This document shows positions 54,264-64,000 of a stretch of DNA of 64,000 nt, in pieces. The translations under genes were made by a program, and so were the position numbers. Location: the NCBI GenBank assembly GCA_947650285.1, contig CANTFL010000059.1, positions 1-64,000 on the forward strand, given 5' to 3'. How positions within the stretch are numbered: the first letter of the stretch is position 1; each line of letters opens with the position of its first letter. The notes under the pieces are model-generated. The model made no database searches, was not told the origin of the DNA, and saw nothing but the letters and a program-made list of their open reading frames with translations. The stretch comes from Hyaloperonospora brassicae (lineage: Eukaryota > Oomycota > Peronosporomycetes > Peronosporales > Peronosporaceae).

Positions 54264-56726
54264 TCACACGTTCTCGATGTGCTTGAAACTCCCAGAACTC
54301 GCTTCCGGATCGACACTGAGTCCTGCTGCCTCTGCAATACCGTTGGCGCTCGACCCTGACCGAACCCACTCGACTGCGCACTCTTTGTTTTTCTGGAAGC
54401 ACAAAAAGGCGTCTATCATGGCCGGGTTATCGGCCAGCGATGCCTCGCGACTAGGCCCTTCTGTGCGCAGAAGCACACTATGCACTTGCGTTCGGACAGT
54501 CTCGCCGCTCGAAGATGCTGCGGGCAGCGACAACACCATTTCGGCATAAGGTGCAATCAGCGGGAAACGGAGCTGGTTCATCTTCCACCAGGCCAACGGA
54601 TCCACATTGCGCTCCGAAACCGGCAGGCTCAAGAACGCGCTCAGCTCTTTTTCCCACATCGCAACCGTCTCATTCTCACCTCGAAGAGATGAGTGCGATG
54701 TCTCAGACGGCAGGTGCGAAAGCAGGTCATCATCTTCGTCGTCAGCAAGTCCCACGTCGCTGTGCACTAGCCCAGCCGGTTCCTTCGTCAGCTCTGCATA
54801 GGAAGACGATGCCAGTCTAGCCACGGAGTCTGCACCTGAGTCTGATAGCCCCGCGGAATCTGAGACGTTCGATGTCTGCATTGAGTTGCCTTCAGGTGTG
54901 AATGTCTGACGAAGAAAGTCCTTGCCAAGTCCGCACTCCACCTTGGGCGACAGGTAGCAGTATTCGCGATTTTTGTATCGTGGGTCGAACAACGTCGCTG
55001 CGTAGCAGACTGGTGGAAGCGTTGCAAACTGATCGCGCAACTTCCTTGCGAGCGTCTCGAAAAAACGCTTCCATGTGGCTGGTTCTAGATGCACAGGCAC
55101 ACCCGTGACTGCCAGATGCGCTTGTTTCTCCGCATACGCCACCAAAGCAGCGGCGATGGTTGAGATGCTTGAAATGCCATTCTTGTTGACCTCCTTGTCG
55201 CTGCCCGTTTTCTTGTTCTTTTCTCCCTCTAGGGCCTCCGAGTACCTCAAAAATGGCCGCAGTTTCTTCACTAACAAGCCGATGGATTCCACCGTTGATG
55301 CAGGGAGGAACGCTACTAAGTTAGCCTCGGCGATCTGTTCCAGCGCAGGCAAGTGCTCGAACAATTTGCGAAGGAACCCATAGTAAGACTCTGCTGCCCC
55401 GTGCCCTCTGCTGAACAGCTCGACGTCGTACAGCGGGCACTTGCGGTACAAACAAAGCGTCGCCCCTTCGTTCTCTGCGAGCCGAGTCACGAACTCTTCG
55501 ATCTGACTCACGACGTTCGGAAATGACCGGGCGAATAGGTCAAAAGTCAAGCAGACACGCAGGTGCTGCACTGCCGAAGTGACGAGAAGCGTGCCCTGTG
55601 CTGCATCGGGCGAAACGAGCCGACCGTCAAAGTTGATAGGCATAAAGTGCGACGGGAGGTCCGATGCCGCAAGTGCGACCTTTGTCGGAAGCTCATCAAT
55701 GACAACAGCAATGACCTTGTCTTTGATGCCAAGCCGTTCGAGGTACGAGTCAAGTGTGCTCTTGATCGTCTCCAGTCCAGCCACTTCGTCCAACGACACA
55801 GCGCCCACGGCAATATCAAACAGTCGAAAGTTCACACTAAAGTGCACTTTGATTGCCAAATACTGCGTCGGCTTGGGCTTCGTCAACGCCGGGTGCCGCC
55901 ACACCTCGAGCGATACGCCGACACTCTTGGCCCTCGCCACCATCACCCTTGTCGTCCCAAACACACTCTCGTGCAGCAACAAGATGCTCTTGGCCAGCAC
56001 GTCTTCCGTCGGCAGCACGAGCTTCTTCTCGCCATACAGCTGGTTCATCACGTACCGCATGCCTGGCTTCGCTGCAAAACCCAGCGGCAAATTGTCCATC
56101 AGCGCCATGAGACTCAAGTCCTGCGTCAGCTGCTCGGCAGGCACCTGCACCGGCGGCATCGGGTGGTAGAAACTGGTGCCAGCAGCCAGCGTCTCTTTCT
56201 GCTCCTTCGCCAGTGCTGTCCCCAGTGCTGTCCCTGGCGACGAGTACGCGTAGAAACCCGACGACGGGTCGCGCTTCAGCGCTGCGGTGAGCACACTGGG
56301 CGAGCTTCCGCCACCCGCCGCTGCGGCCGCCGCAACAGCCGCCGCCAGCGCTTGCGACGCCCCGGGCGACGAGTACATCGCCGCGCTCACGAACTCGGCG
56401 CAGGCCTGGCCAGCCTGGAGGCCGATCTTCTGCCGCTTGAAGTGGCGCTTCGTCTCGCGGTGCTCTTCGCACACGTTGTTCGCCTGTTGGTGCGTGGCGT
56501 CCGTCCGTCCCGCAGTGCGCAGGTGCGACAAGAGGTTCGACGAGTGGTGGCCTTTGATCACGCGGTCGCAGAACTTGCAGACCGAGTTGCCCGACTGGTC
56601 CTTCTCGAAGTACGACCACACGGCCGAGACGCTCGCGGGCCCATTGGCCGCTCCGGACGGCGGCGGCGACGGCGCGGACGGTGGCGCGGCCGTGGCCAGG
56701 TATTCGCCAGTGCCTCGCTTGACCAT
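54264..56726 (-). CDS. BED zinc-finger / hAT-transposase-like protein, probably domesticated
   Basis: An intronless frame of 820 residues from the ATG at 56726 ([14 protein letters not shown]); the frame is open for 37 more codons upstream, but that part is Pro-rich. Residues 35-80 form a BED-type zinc finger ([15 protein letters not shown], then [12 protein letters not shown]). Residues of about 709-780 ([20 protein letters not shown], then [11 protein letters not shown]) are the hAT dimerisation region. Between them the usual hAT core is hard to find: in place of the DNA-strand Asp motif TDNASN there is [10 protein letters not shown], and the Cys/His-rich helix is lost. Intact length, open frame and loss of catalytic residues suggest co-option as a chromatin or DNA-binding factor. 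Terminal inverted repeats and a target duplication were not seen. Confidence 0.8.
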   Translation of the reverse strand: MVKRGTGEYLATAAPPSAPSPPPSGAANGPASVSAVWSYFEKDQSGNSVCKFCDRVIKGHHSSNLLSHLRTAGRTDATHQQANNVCEEHRETKRHFKRQKIGLQAGQACAEFVSAAMYSSPGASQALAAAVAAAAAAGGGSSPSVLTAALKRDPSSGFYAYSSPGTALGTALAKEQKETLAAGTSFYHPMPPVQVPAEQLTQDLSLMALMDNLPLGFAAKPGMRYVMNQLYGEKKLVLPTEDVLAKSILLLHESVFGTTRVMVARAKSVGVSLEVWRHPALTKPKPTQYLAIKVHFSVNFRLFDIAVGAVSLDEVAGLETIKSTLDSYLERLGIKDKVIAVVIDELPTKVALAASDLPSHFMPINFDGRLVSPDAAQGTLLVTSAVQHLRVCLTFDLFARSFPNVVSQIEEFVTRLAENEGATLCLYRKCPLYDVELFSRGHGAAESYYGFLRKLFEHLPALEQIAEANLVAFLPASTVESIGLLVKKLRPFLRYSEALEGEKNKKTGSDKEVNKNGISSISTIAAALVAYAEKQAHLAVTGVPVHLEPATWKRFFETLARKLRDQFATLPPVCYAATLFDPRYKNREYCYLSPKVECGLGKDFLRQTFTPEGNSMQTSNVSDSAGLSDSGADSVARLASSSYAELTKEPAGLVHSDVGLADDEDDDLLSHLPSETSHSSLRGENETVAMWEKELSAFLSLPVSERNVDPLAWWKMNQLRFPLIAPYAEMVLSLPAASSSGETVRTQVHSVLLRTEGPSREASLADNPAMIDAFLCFQKNKECAVEWVRSGSSANGIAEAAGLSVDPEASSGSFKHIENV

Positions 56727-58443
56727 TGATTGACAGGGCCGTGGAAAAACCGGTAGACGCGGTACGAAGCGGAATGCTCGGCGGCCGTGGGGCGTGAGGG
56801 TGGGGGTGGGGGGGGGCGACGAGACGGGACGGGACAAGAGGGGAATGACGGGATAACTGGTGTGTGTCCGAGCTGCGCTAGACTAGGATCGATGTACCGA
56901 TACTCGACAGTACTGCCCAAAATAAAAACCAAACCAAACAGGGGTGCTGTGTGGACAAGAAGAAGATTGGGATCGGTAGCCAGTTTACTATGTGTCGCTG
57001 CGGCGGGTTCCCAGGGATCGAACGGTTTTGTTCGTTAGGCGCACTCGCAATGACGTTCCACGGTCAGTAGCAGTCACTGACGCAGCGACGTGTTGGTATG
57101 TTGCGAATTTCTGAAGCGTCTTTGTGGTGACACTGCGCACGCAAATGCTGAAAGAAGCTACAGGTGCAGGGGAATCGAGAATGATTCGTCGGATATCGTT
57201 GGTGTTGCCCTAGCTCCCTGCAATACTTGGCGTAGTAGGAATGCAACAATGGATGTGCATGCACGAGTTCACTGCTCTCATGCTGCTGTCTAGATATTAG
57301 TAAGTTTGACGCACTGATGCTCGGCACTGCTGAACAGCGTACTTGACACACATCTGCTGGTGTGGAAACCTGCACTTTGTCCGCTAGCCCCCTGTAGGTC
57401 GTGTATGCAAAGCTCTCCAGCAAAGAGGTTGTAAGACACAGCTTTACCTGACGAGCGATATTTGGGATGGACATGTCCATAGCATATCGGTTATATAAGA
57501 GTGCAAAGGCAATTCTATCACCCTAGGTTCTAGTAGCGAATTCACGCAGGTACTCACTGTGAGAATCTAGGTGTCGAGGTGCAGGTTGAGGCACTTTGAT
57601 GGCCATGTCAAGGTTTAGTAGCCAAAGCGAAGTTTTGATTTTGCCGACCGCTATTGGAATGAGTGAGCGGCAAACCGGTAGCTGAGTGGGCGGATGGAGC
57701 AGGACTTGCGGATGGATGAATGATGTAGAATGCACTGGAAGGATAGGTTGGCAGGCTATCAACTTATCAATCCACTTCTTCATTCTACAAGTCATTCCAT
57801 TCCAATAAAAACTCGCTAATCCATCGCGAGCAACTAGAATAAGTGGAGATCTTCTCTTAGGTGCAAGCGTCTCCATTGCTCTCATCGGAGCGAGGTCGTT
57901 TTGGATCAAAGTCGCGTGCTCGCCTCATTCTGCGAGACGGCGACGCAGCTATTGACGTGCATGAAATCGAATTGGAGAAATCGGTCACGACAATGGCAAC
58001 CTTTTGGACGATCAGGGAGAGCCATGCTTTGGCAAAACCTTGCCGCCCATTCATGTCGTGTAATGAGGCGCCCTCAACTGGCATAGTACAATCTACCTAC
58101 ACTGGCCACAGTGTCGGCAGGTACTATTAAACTCTGGTGCTGTTACTACGGACACAACCAAGGAAAAATAATTGAGAACACGGTCTTCAAAGATCAAATA
58201 GAGTAAGTGGTATTTAATTTAAGGAATTGCTAAATTCACACCCCTTTTCCTTAAATTCATACCCTTCCTTCAAGATCTTATAGATAAAATCCCTATCCAT
58301 TTTAAGATTTGATTTCTGACAAAGGTATTACTCAATAATCTAGGCCATTGGCTGGCAAGTAATACGTAAGAAATACTTAAGATACTACTCACGCCTGTAG
58401 TCTAGCTCCTCCAGCGTTTACTGATAGGGCACCACGCAATAAC
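56727..58443. other. Intergenic, transition to AT-rich DNA
   Basis: The 5' flank of the hAT-like gene and then unassigned sequence. From about 58.1 kb the AT content rises clearly. No supported gene. Confidence 0.5.
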
Positions 58444-58988
58444 ATGCTTCCTCCTCCCGAGGTTGAGTATGCCAGTCGGGAGCAACTAATGGATACTGTG
58501 CAGACGTTCGCACGTGGCCAAGCCAATGCTGTTACGATTAAAACTTCGATTGCAAGAAAGCGTGTCTACCTTAAATGTGATCGAGGTGCCGTAAACGTAC
58601 CAAAGGTTGGAAAAGAGCGCCAACTCCAGACCAGCTCACGCCGAATTGATTGCCCGTTCCTTTTAAGTGGAAATTTCTCCAAAAAAGGGGTAATTGGAAG
58701 TTAAACGTGATAAATGGATGCCACAATCACGAGCCGTCACTCCATCCGTCTGGTCATTCGACCCATAGGAAGCTAAATAGCGAGCAGGCCGGTACTGTCA
58801 GAAATATGACATTGGCTGGTGTTGAACCGTTAGGGATTCTTTCATTCCTTCTTATGGATATTGACGGTGCCCTAGCAAACCTCTCTACATCGTACAATGA
58901 GCGTATGAAACGTGGCAGAGAAATTACTCGTCTTTGTCCAACGGCGATTGCGTACCTTGTATGTATAAGATTTGAAGGAAGGATGTGA
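58444..58988 (+). mobile_element. MULE/FAR1-type transposase N-terminal fragment, frameshifted
   Basis: The first frame (58444-58704) reads PPPEVEYASREQLMDTVQTF, then KRVYLKCDRG and CPFLLSGNFSKKG. The sequence then continues in the next frame from about 58670 as GNWKLNVINGCHNHEPSLHP, followed by RKLNSEQAGTVRNMTLAG, to a stop at 58988. This is the order of the FAR1/MULE DNA-binding region (a Cys-His WRKY-GCM1-like fold with the final C-x-N-H). The frame shift lies in or near the run AAAAAAGGGG at 58681-58690. The DDE catalytic domain does not follow, so the copy is truncated and dead. Confidence 0.65.
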
Positions 58989-59640
58989 ATCTAAGGAAAA
59001 GAAGTGTGAATATAGCAATTCCCTTATTTTATTTGCAGTTTAAACTAAATGTAAAGCGATACGGTACAGACATAAAAAGATGCCAATACCACACCATACC
59101 TCACACAAATGGTAAACTGATCAAGTTTTTCCAATTTTAGCCGATGCATTTACTTTGTCACTAGATCTCTAATATTGCCAACTTTCAACAGGTATTCCTG
59201 AGCTTCACGTACACAATACGTGCAGAAGGATCAGCAAGCCTTCTAAGCGACAACGCTTGGAAGAAGGCGAAGTATACCTACATTTTGTTTAGTCGAGTGT
59301 TTTATCAAGCCGTAGAAATCGAGTATTAATTATATATTAAACTACAAACTCCAACTGTAGGAATTCATTCACCCCCCCATCGCACGCGTCTAGTGGAATT
59401 TGGTGTTTAATATGGCTACTAGTAGGACTTGCATCAAACAACAAGTAGAGCGGCGCAGAATAGTACCTTTGCAGCTCTTTTTACATCATTGTTTACTTGA
59501 TACGGTCGATATTATTGAGTATTATCAATGAAGTAAGATGCACATTTACATTATTTCATATCAATGACATGTCAAGGGATCACCGCGTTGAACTGCCCCT
59601 ATCACAGTCACTCTTGTGACTAATAGGCAATCGGTAGGTG

Positions 59641-59680
59641 GTCCGTCACCTATTGAGTTAACCACAGATAGGTGACGGAC
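59641..59680. repeat. Perfect 13-bp inverted repeat with 14-base spacer
   Basis: GTCCGTCACCTAT (59641-59653) and ATAGGTGACGGAC (59668-59680) are exact reverse complements. It lies in AT-rich decayed DNA and could be an end region of a transposon, but no matching partner end was found. Confidence 0.9.
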
Positions 59681-62600
59681 TGACCTATAATCATACAGCC
59701 ACGCTGCGACAAACACAGAGGGAGTGCGAACCACGAACACGATAATAACAAGAGAGTAAGTGTATCAGATCAAGATCCGTCCTTTACCCTAAGTACGATA
59801 TTCCATGGTCCACACAACACACGATGTGTAGTCCACGCATTAACACGCAATGTAAAACATCACGTTGAACATCACAATAACGCAATTTCAAGATCCACTT
59901 CGGGATCGTCAAACTTTAACACGACCAACGTTCAGTCACTCTGGCAATGGGAGCACTTGTCAATCCAGGTCATTTCCGATTCGATATTCATAGTAACGGG
60001 GTAATCCTGTTACTTTCATTGACACTTTGTAAACATCAATGTGAATATTATCTTACTTGATAGTATTCAGCAATATTATCTGGCTGAGCAAATGTTGATA
60101 AATGTTCCTTTAAGGGTAATATTCTTTGGCTGCTCCACTAAATGGTTGGTATAGACCGTAAAATCAATCAAATCAACCACTAATCCATGCTATACGCGCG
60201 CAATGGCGGTAAGCGAGAGAGATACACGTTGTTTATTATAATTCAAGCAAGAAAAAAGATTTGATCATTAGAAACATAACTATACCAAATACAGTTCTAC
60301 ATTTCTCCCAACTCAGAGTTTCTTTATCTCTGTCTTCTACATCGCACTTCCTCACGCTCACGTGTACGTGAGGTTTGGAAGCACGCACCATTGTGTTAAA
60401 ACACAAAAGATCATACCAGTAATAGGTAAGAGCGTGCCTGGTTACACTCATTGATTGCTTGACAATCTCATGCGGTACGCAGTCAAAGTGACAACGAACG
60501 TGGTTTCCCGAATGCTTGCAGCCGCGGAGAGCGCGTATTTAGACCCAGCATCAGGAATTCATTCACATATTGCTGAGACTGGATGAGCTGTTACGTGTAC
60601 CGTTGCTGGTGCACCCGAAGTGTCAACTAAAGATATGGAACTCAATAAATATGATGATTTCACTTCGGAGTTCATCTACTCTGGCAAGTCGGATGCGGAA
60701 CCTGATTTAAAGTCACCCGTTAGGTCTTCTGCGAAAATGGTGACCAGAAGAATACGCCGTGATTAATTACTAAGCGATATTAGGCTACTAATATATTTGG
60801 AAATTTAGATAATATTGAAGACTCGAAGCCCGAACTGAGCCAATTGCACTCACGCAAACGCGACCTGTCCGGGCGACTCGGTGCTGGTGGTTGCTACGCT
60901 ATTATCGGCGGCTCTGAAAAGACAATTCAGTCAAAAAGATGATGATTACGACATCGTGGTGTCAAAAGTTCTGTTGGTACAACGCAAAGGAAAGAGACCG
61001 CAACATACTGCGTCACACTCCTCGTATAGTTTTGTGGTGGCTTCAGCACCGAAAGTTGGATCAATCGACTGAAAGTGTCACCGATTAAGATTAATATTTA
61101 TTTGTTTCATATGTCAAGGATTCATGATCTGATCTCAGTGATTGGGACTATCGTACCAAACACAACTACTGAGTCGGTTTCATATTGAAACATGTATGGT
61201 GCAATATAATTTCTAATGTAACGGTTTTGCGTTTGTACTATAATGGAAGTTATTAATCCACAATTATGAATGCATAGGCTGTAAAGAATGTCTTGACAAC
61301 GTAACTGCGTCTCGCAGTAGGTTTCAGCGACTTACTATGATTGGGGGGAGTAGCGAGACAAATTAAATAGGTTGCCTGGAGAGAAAGGTTTGTCCTGTCT
61401 CTAATTTGGCTACCCGGCTTAGAGTTATGCTGACAGATTTTGTCGTGCTTCCGTAAATATTTCTTCTTCATCACCCTATCATAAATCGCGCAACTATTCT
61501 GAGATTACTAATAAATGGCAACCTCGCAAGCCCTTTTAGAGAGCATTGGGTATCGTTTTCCGATCTTCCCTCTGAGCCATCGGGTGAACCAAGTCGTACT
61601 GCAGGACGAGGTCAAGAACGTCAGCTATCAGTTGAAGGCTAGAATATCAACTATGCTACGAGGGGAAGTTACTGCGCCATCGGACAATGTTAAATGTCTA
61701 GCATTACTTCACGTCGCGGTGGATTAAGATACGTGCCGCTAGAAATTGTCTACCAATGCGTGAGTTCACCAAAGGGAACGTAGTGGTAACGCAAACATCT
61801 GGTCCCGCTCATCGGTCGGGCCAACCCGATGTCTCAGGGCTGAATAGCCTGGACTTGACTTGCGCGATGAGCTCGAACATGAGCAAAACATGCGTCTGGC
61901 CTTGGCCGATTTCGATCAAACACGTCGTGTCGGTCTTGAAGTGTATCTCAACGGGTATGCTTTATCTCCATTTGATGTTGAGTGAGAGATTTGTACACCA
62001 ATGGACAAAGTACAGGTGGCTCATTAGGATATCTACCGATTATGTGGGTAAGACTTGTCCCGATACAATTAGATTTGGCTAATGGAGCGTAATCATGGCA
62101 GTTTGGTAGAAACAATCTACCCTTTAGTTTCTATACCGTCGGCAGAGGGCATGTACTGACAGTACGGTCGGAGACTCCTCGCAGAAATGCAGCATGCGTG
62201 CGTAACTACGTGGAAGCTCAATCATATATGTGTTGCCTATACGACGTGTTGGGCATTCATGAATATCTGTATACATAATTCACCACAAGTTCAGGTCGAT
62301 TTAACTTCGATTTGGACACTTTGAGACTTATGCGGGCATTTTTAAATTATTACCAGCGAAACAGCGTTTGCGAGATCATACTTGTCAGCGATTCCTTTTG
62401 CCAATGCACCGATTCCATGATCAATCCTTGAATGAAAACCGACCGATACTTCTTGTGTCAGCAGGATTTTCCCATTTTCTCGTCTATTTACTACCAGTGC
62501 GTCTTATGCGTACTACGAAAACGTTTTCACTTTAGGCGGAGGTGCAATCGGCCTCACTCACATGGGTATCGGGTATGATATGTGCACTAAATTGTCATAA

Positions 62601-63593
62601 TCATTTGAGCTAGCAATATCTTCATTGCTATTACTGGATTAGTCTGCTTCGGTGTCATTATAATACACCGGTAATCTCTATGTACTCGTTAAAGTTGGAG
62701 CGTAATGAGCAAGCAATCGACTGGAATATGCTTGAACGAGTCCCTAATCCCCCAAAATAAAGTCATACTCTTACAAATCATGGGCGCGCGTATCGTAAAA
62801 TAAGTATAAAGAACGGTGTTTGAGTGGTTAACGCATGCAACAATTCGATTATATAGAAGATCGGCGTTTACAAAAATTACTACAGCTCGTAAATGAATGA
62901 ATGCATTCGTAAGAACAGTGTTGGAGCGTAAATGTAGTTTTATTGTAGCAGTAATATGCCTTAGTAGTTTGTAAAGAGCCTTAGTTCTGATGTCCCACAT
63001 GGAAATCTATGTGTCATCTCTAAAGTCTTGTTCCTACCACCATATGTAATTTAATCATCATCGAGTGGTAATTAGGTGGAAATTATACATTTGTAACATC
63101 ATGCATATATACGGTGCACAATATCAATAAATTCTCCTCGAGAACAAGGTGAGCGCGTTTCTACTGACCATCTGTACCCGAATGTTAAGAAGTTGACATT
63201 TAATCGTGTTTAAAAAAAGGAACACAGATACCAAAATTCGCCGCGAACCGAGGGTCTCAATCTCATGCGAATCCACGATGCGTCCATGAAATCGAAAGAC
63301 GGGTAAAATAGGGGTAAGGCCATATCCCTATTCTGTGACCGACACCGGTATTGCAGCAAGACGTACTAGATTGATATATTTGTTAATGGAAAAAATAGTA
63401 CTAGTATTTGTGACCGTCTTTAAAACCTTCGAGCCAAAATACATTGAGAATACATTTCAGCACTTTAACATGAGTAGTAGACGATGATCCGGGCACGGGT
63501 CAAGTAGTATGATAAAACCGTTCAAAATCTCTCAAATTTCATTATCATTTCGTACAAACGATAATGATGTGGCCAGTACAAATTTTGCCTGAC

Positions 63594-63614
63594 CGTGGAA
63601 AAAGCCTTTCCACG
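63594..63614. repeat. 8-bp inverted repeat
   Basis: CGTGGAAA (63594-63601) and TTTCCACG (63607-63614) flank a five-base spacer. Arms are short enough to be chance in a region this long. Confidence 0.6.
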
Positions 63615-64000
63615 TTCACAAATTCTGGCGTTGTTGGCGCATCATTACCACTCATACATGATCCGCAGTCGCATATCATAATGAGTGGGATTTAAGACAC
63701 GCGGTGCGTTGCAAAAGACAGATTCATTGTACTTCAGTGATCGGGGATGTAAGTAGGTTTAATGAAGACCGATACTTCACTGGCGATCGTTAAAAAACCT
63801 TGTGATAGTCCAAACGGTAATACAACAGAATCCTACGTTCAGTATCTTGTGCTTAAGCCTTTATCTCATCATCGAGCAGACTCCGTGATAGAACAAACTC
63901 TATTAGATTTGCAAAAGTGAAATTATTCTAAAGTTGGGCTGCGCAGCCAGATCGAAATCAGGACAATTCGAAATCGCATTAGCGACGAAATTCACCACTG

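Larger units (their letters stand above)
58989..64000. other. AT-rich tail with decayed reading frames, no intact gene
   Basis: The stretch is clearly richer in A and T than the housekeeping half of the window. Protein-like but broken frames occur at 60635-60767 (MELNKYDDFTSEFIYSGKSD to a stop), about 60800-61075, 61515-61727 and 61756-62055; the last, in a neighbouring frame, reads ELEHEQNMRLALADFDQTRR and VYLNGYALSPFDVE with stops after it. They look like a decayed transposon or gene but I cannot name the family. Inverted repeats at 59641-59680 and 63594-63614 are listed separately. Confidence 0.5.

Noticed and set aside
55563..56729. 388-codon plus-strand frame opposite the hAT-like gene
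   Set aside because: Arg/His/Leu-rich mirror of the minus-strand frame, which carries the BED and hAT motifs.
1..64000. RxLR or Crinkler effector genes
   Set aside because: No frame with a signal peptide shows an RxLR-EER or LFLAK arrangement at the proper distance; short RLLR-like strings occur only in shadow frames.
1..64000. CRISPR arrays, rRNA or tRNA genes
   Set aside because: No regularly spaced repeats of the right size were found, and no cloverleaf with a GTTCGA-type arm or rRNA core sequence was seen by eye.

Overview
The window looks like nuclear DNA of an oomycete, most likely a Phytophthora or downy-mildew relative. The genes carry short GT-AG introns (about 62-100 bases, a few to 136). 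Start regions show TCAYTYY-type initiator motifs. The gene set suits a heterokont: a saposin-repeat secreted protein, a WRKY19-like zinc-finger array, and transposon remnants of LINE, MULE and hAT type. All functions are read from sequence and remembered family features; no search was run.

Layout: bases 1-6.6 kb are a transposon-rich flank, with the C-terminal part of a LINE polyprotein (zinc-binding RT-associated domain), two related dispersed repeat copies and short tandem repeats. From 6.8 to 10.9 kb lies a five-exon gene for a secreted protein with about ten saposin-B modules. Then come a mitochondrial Rsm22-like methyltransferase (12.8-14.3 kb), a zinc-finger array protein (18.3-20.1 kb), an inositol polyphosphate kinase (minus, 21.0-22.1 kb) and a complex III core-2 subunit (minus, 22.5-23.9 kb). 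Divergent from the last is a giant DNAJC13/RME-8 orthologue (24.3-34.6 kb), followed by an unknown basic two-exon gene.

After a gene-poor stretch (35.7-38.7 kb) there is a housekeeping cluster: Siva-like zinc protein (minus), Notchless/NLE1 (minus), TRAPPC2L (plus) and Pelota (minus). Bases 44.4-49.8 kb hold only degraded coding fragments. A polyglutamine protein of unknown function, a small four-exon acidic protein, a pantothenate kinase with an N-terminal membrane segment, and a probably domesticated hAT/BED protein fill 49.9-56.7 kb. From about 58.1 kb to the end the DNA becomes AT-rich, with a frameshifted MULE/FAR1-type fragment, other decayed reading frames and inverted repeats.

The intact genes are mostly unrelated housekeeping functions (mitochondrial ribosome and respiratory chain, CoA synthesis, ribosome assembly and rescue, endosome and Golgi traffic), so this is not a functional cluster. 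The unusual items are the saposin polyprotein with introns at equivalent positions in its modules, the RME-8 whose J-like domain has no HPD motif, the apparently membrane-anchored pantothenate kinase, and the hAT protein that keeps its ends but seems to have lost its catalytic core.
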